Shown here: positions 5,440-7,967 of the stretch, piece after piece
Layout of the letters: each line of letters begins with the position of its first letter
Position numbering within the stretch: the first letter of the stretch is position 1
Origin: Acidobacteriota bacterium
GTDB lineage: Bacteria; Acidobacteriota; Vicinamibacteria; Vicinamibacterales; UBA2999
Reading direction: 5' to 3'
NCBI GenBank assembly: GCA_947465275.1
Contig: CANIAI010000100.1
Coordinates: forward strand, 1 to 7,967
Length of the DNA stretch: 7,967 nucleotides
The notes under the pieces: generated by a model
Told to the model about the DNA's origin: nothing
Databases searched by the model: none
What the model saw: the letters and a program-made list of their open reading frames with translations, nothing else
Position numbers and translations under genes: made by a program

Positions 5440-7967
5440 CCGCCGGCCGCGCAGCGGGCGTGGCGCGCGGCGCCCCGGCGAGGCTGACCAGGTTCGCGAA
5501 CAGGCGGTACGCGCCTGGCACGCCCGCCGGCAGCTGCCGGAACCAGGCGTAGCCGGTGTAGACGTAACGACCCATCCCGACCTCCGCGTAGACCTGCGAC
5601 CCCGGCTGCGACATGTCCCCCGGGTCGACGCTGTCGAGCAGGGGCGTGTAGCGCGGGTCGAAGCTCGCGAACCCCCACAGGAAGCGCTCCTGCACCCAGC
5701 CGTCGAAATCGGACGCGGCGATCCGGTTCGGGAAGGTGAACACCGGATGCATCGGCTGCAGGATGCGCACGGGCGCGGTTTCATCGACGACGCGCGTCTG
5801 GTTGTTCTGCGCCGGGGGCATCGCGGGATACGGCGTGAGGTTCTTCGCGGCGTATTCGGTCTGCTGGTACTGGACGATCATCGTCCCGCCCCGCTCCATG
5901 TACTGCCGCAGCCGCCCGGTGTTCGCGACGAACGCGGCGCGCGCCTCCGACGCCCGGATGCCGACGACGATCGTGCCGAAGCGCGCGAGGTCGCCGGTGG
6001 CGAGCGTCTCGTCGTCGATGAGCGTCACGTCGACCCCCATGCGGCGCAGCGCGTCGGGCACCTGGTCGCCGCTCCCCATGATGTATCCCACCTTCACGGG
6101 CGCGACCTTCAGGTCGAGCACCGTCGCCGTCGTGACGGCGGGCGAGTAGACGCGGTGCGTCTGGATGTGCGGATAGGCGATCTCCTGCACGTCGCGCGCG
6201 TAGATCGCGCCATGCACCGCCGCTTCCGCCACGATGTCGAATGCGCCGGCGGTGCGGCGGGCTGGCGCGGTGACGGTGAACGGTACGGCGGTCTTCTCAC
6301 CCTCGGCCGCGAGGTCGAACGGCGCCTCGGCGGGCACGGACGTCCACCCCTGCGGCAGCCGCAGGCGCAGCGTCCCCTTCACCGGCTCGTGCGCGTAGCT
6401 GACCACGCGGACCGTGAGCTTCTGCTGGTTCGGCGTGGCGCCGAGCGGCACCAGCAGGAACTTCGTGTCGAGGCCGACGGCCACCGTCGGCACGACGTTG
6501 ACGTCGCGTCGCAGTTCGCCACGGATGCGGTCGGCGAAGCGGTAGGTCACGGGCCGGTTCACGGTGACCATCGCGCGCCCGATCTCGAGCGTCACGTCGG
6601 CGGTGATGAGGGGCGGATCGAACGGCTGCCCCTCGGGCGAGCCGGCGGGCCAGGTGTAGGAGTCGCCCTTGCGCGCCTGCGCGAGGAAGTAGGGCTGCGT
6701 CAGCGGCGCGTCGGCCGGCACGCTCACGCGGTAGCGCGATTCGGTGGTCGCCACCTCGCGGCGGTTGAACGGATTCCCGGCGTTCGCGGCCGTCGTGTCC
6801 GGACCGACGGGGGCGACGGTCCACCCCTCCGGCACGCGCATCACGGCGCCGGTCACCTTCGCGGTCGACCCCTCGGGGAGGAAGCTGCGTACCGAGACGA
6901 CGAGCGACGAGCCCTGCACCACCGTGTCCTGGTCGGCGAGCGGGTCGACGATGGCGCCGGCCGCGCGTACCAGCGCCTCCGAGAAGTCGGTCTCCTTGAA
7001 CGCGAGCAGGAAGTCGGCGTCGGCCTTCGCAGACTCCGGGGCGTCGAGCGTCTTCAGCGCCTCACGCGCGTTCCGGGTCGCGCGGAGCCCGAGCGCCAGC
7101 GTCGGGATCAGCTTCGCGGGCTCGACCGGCTGGTAGTCGGCGAGCGCCCGCTTCGCGGCGGTGTCCATCCCCTGCAGCTCGGTGCGCAGCGCGCCCTCGG
7201 GCAGGCCGGCGAGCCGCGCGATGCCCGGCACGCTCGTGTCGATGCCCTCGAACACCGACTGCTCGGGCCGTCCAGACGGCACCTGCGCGTCGAGCAGGAT
7301 CAACCCGGTGGCGACCGGGCCGCGCGTCTCGATCGACCCCATCTCCTGCGACTTGTGCTGGCTGCGTCCCTCGAACGAGATCTCGGCGAAGCTGCGGCCG
7401 ACGAGCGGGTCGACGACACCGGCCTGCACCTGCACCGTCGGCGGGTTCGCCGGGTCGACGCGGAACCCGACGCCGCGATAGAGCTTCTTCGCCTGCCAGG
7501 GCCGGAGCCCCTCGCGCAGCTGCTCGGGGAACTGATTGGGGTCAGCCGCCGCCTTGAAGGCCTGCGGGGTGAGATAGCCGGCGAGCTGGTGCTGGCCGTG
7601 GCCGTCGGCCGGCGTGCCGCTGAAGCGCGAGTAGATCACGAGCGGCCGGAACGTGCGGATGACCCGCACCATGTCGGCCAGCACGCGCGCGTCGTTCCAC
7701 TTCGCCGACGCCTCCTGCAGCGTCTTCGAGAAGCCGTAGTCGAAGGTGCGCGTGAAGAACTGCTCGCCGCCGTCGAGACGGCGCGCCTGCAGCAGTTCCT
7801 CGGTGCGGATAACGCCAAGCGCGTCGAAGAGCTCGGGCCCGATGATGTTCTGGCCACCCTCGCCGCGGTTGAGCGCGAGGTAGGCGGTGCGCGCGCGATC
7901 GCCGCGGGCGGTGCGCGCCATGAACGCAGAATCCTCGTCGTCGGGATGCGCCCCGGTGTGGAGCGCG
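5414..7967 (-). CDS. Large PIG-L/LmbE-family deacetylase with C-terminal beta and glutamine-amidotransferase-like domains (5' end off the right edge)
   Basis: PIG-L enzymes are zinc-dependent hydrolases that remove acetyl groups from N-acetylglucosamine-type substrates; this one's substrate is unknown. The frame is open to the right edge. Upstream of the first in-frame ATG (7919-7921) it reads LHTGAHPDDEDSAF, containing the catalytic metal-binding motif AHPDDE (His codon 7946-7948). That ATG is therefore internal and the true start lies outside the window. Counting from that Met as 1, the PIG-L domain covers about 1-200, with conserved-looking ALNRGEGGQN (16-25), GTPADGHGQHQLAGYL (102-117; His108 or His111 is a candidate third metal ligand) and FEGRSQHKSQEMG (183-195). 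Two beta-rich regions follow at about 330-455 and 485-565; the second, with LRLRLPQGW and AVPFTVTAP, resembles NEW3/Ig-like domains. About 605-815 has an alternating beta/alpha pattern resembling class I glutamine amidotransferase-like (ThuA-type) folds (VGYIMGSGDQVPDALRRMGV, then GGTMIVQY). The tail (818-835) is Ala/Pro-rich. The stop is TGA at 5414-5416. I expect a secreted or periplasmic protein, but the signal peptide cannot be seen. Confidence 0.9.
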   Translation of the reverse strand, partial: ALHTGAHPDDEDSAFMARTARGDRARTAYLALNRGEGGQNIIGPELFDALGVIRTEELLQARRLDGGEQFFTRTFDYGFSKTLQEASAKWNDARVLADMVRVIRTFRPLVIYSRFSGTPADGHGQHQLAGYLTPQAFKAAADPNQFPEQLREGLRPWQAKKLYRGVGFRVDPANPPTVQVQAGVVDPLVGRSFAEISFEGRSQHKSQEMGSIETRGPVATGLILLDAQVPSGRPEQSVFEGIDTSVPGIARLAGLPEGALRTELQGMDTAAKRALADYQPVEPAKLIPTLALGLRATRNAREALKTLDAPESAKADADFLLAFKETDFSEALVRAAGAIVDPLADQDTVVQGSSLVVSVRSFLPEGSTAKVTGAVMRVPEGWTVAPVGPDTTAANAGNPFNRREVATTESRYRVSVPADAPLTQPYFLAQARKGDSYTWPAGSPEGQPFDPPLITADVTLEIGRAMVTVNRPVTYRFADRIRGELRRDVNVVPTVAVGLDTKFLLVPLGATPNQQKLTVRVVSYAHEPVKGTLRLRLPQGWTSVPAEAPFDLAAEGEKTAVPFTVTAPARRTAGAFDIVAEAAVHGAIYARDVQEIAYPHIQTHRVYSPAVTTATVLDLKVAPVKVGYIMGSGDQVPDALRRMGVDVTLIDDETLATGDLARFGTIVVGIRASEARAAFVANTGRLRQYMERGGTMIVQYQQTEYAAKNLTPYPAMPPAQNNQTRVVDETAPVRILQPMHPVFTFPNRIAASDFDGWVQERFLWGFASFDPRYTPLLDSVDPGDMSQPGSQVYAEVGMGRYVYTGYAWFRQLPAGVPGAYRLFANLVSLAGAPRATPAARPAASAAKPAA
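5430..5455. repeat. Inverted repeat at the junction of two convergent genes
   Basis: GCTGCGC at 5430-5436 is matched exactly by its reverse complement GCGCAGC at 5449-5455. Inside, GCC (5439-5441) can pair with GGC (5445-5447), extending the hairpin after a small bulge. It spans the stop of the DUF1499-like gene and the last codons of the deacetylase gene. Neither strand has a T-run after the stem, so it is not a standard rho-independent terminator. It could slow transcription from both sides, or it could be chance in GC-rich coding DNA. Confidence 0.35.

Noticed and set aside
5430..5455. Rho-independent terminator at the convergent junction
   Set aside because: A stem can form but no T-run follows it on either strand, so I list it only as an inverted repeat.
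4807..5784. Minus-strand open frame (325 codons) covering the DUF1499-like gene and the end of the deacetylase
   Set aside because: It is composed of Arg/Ala/Gly/Ser-rich sequence without a domain, and it conflicts with the deacetylase frame on the same strand and the DUF1499-like gene on the other.
7919..7921. ATG at 7919-7921 as the start of the deacetylase
   Set aside because: The catalytic AHPDDE motif is encoded in the same open frame just upstream, so this Met is internal.

Overview
The window is a GC-rich (about two thirds or more G+C by eye), densely coded bacterial segment with almost no intergenic space. The genes fit a Gram-negative-type envelope: a lipoprotein adaptor and an RND inner-membrane pump. 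The very long PIG-L-type deacetylase with extra C-terminal domains, next to a TetR/RND cassette at this GC content, reminds me of Acidobacteriota (Vicinamibacteria-like soil lineages). That assignment is inference; there is no rRNA or other taxonomic marker here.

Layout. Positions 1-411 (+) hold the C-terminal ligand-binding part of a TetR-type repressor whose DNA-binding half lies off the left edge. After a 46-base gap, 458-1681 (+) encodes a lipoprotein periplasmic adaptor (HlyD/MexA type). The RND permease follows at 1692-4820 (+), with its ribosome binding site overlapping the adaptor stop codon. Nineteen bases further on, 4840-5439 (+) encodes a small membrane-anchored DUF1499-like protein. 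From the right edge, an incomplete minus-strand gene (5414-7967) encodes a large PIG-L/LmbE-type deacetylase. It converges on the DUF1499-like gene, and the two coding sequences overlap by 26 bases at their 3' ends.

How the genes work together. The regulator, adaptor and permease form a classical self-regulated efflux cassette. The repressor presumably senses a small hydrophobic compound, and the adaptor and pump form the inner-membrane and periplasmic parts of a tripartite exporter. No TolC-like outer-membrane channel gene is present in the window, so it must be encoded elsewhere. The DUF1499-like gene may be the last gene of the same transcript. The deacetylase is a separate, oppositely oriented unit.

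I found no RNA genes, mobile elements, CRISPR arrays or convincing rho-independent terminators, and no stretch over 300 bases lacks a gene. Nothing here clearly looks like an undescribed system. The points most worth checking are the shortened DUF1499 domain, the multidomain deacetylase whose catalytic motif sits just inside the right edge, and the overlapping convergent gene ends with a hairpin-forming sequence.
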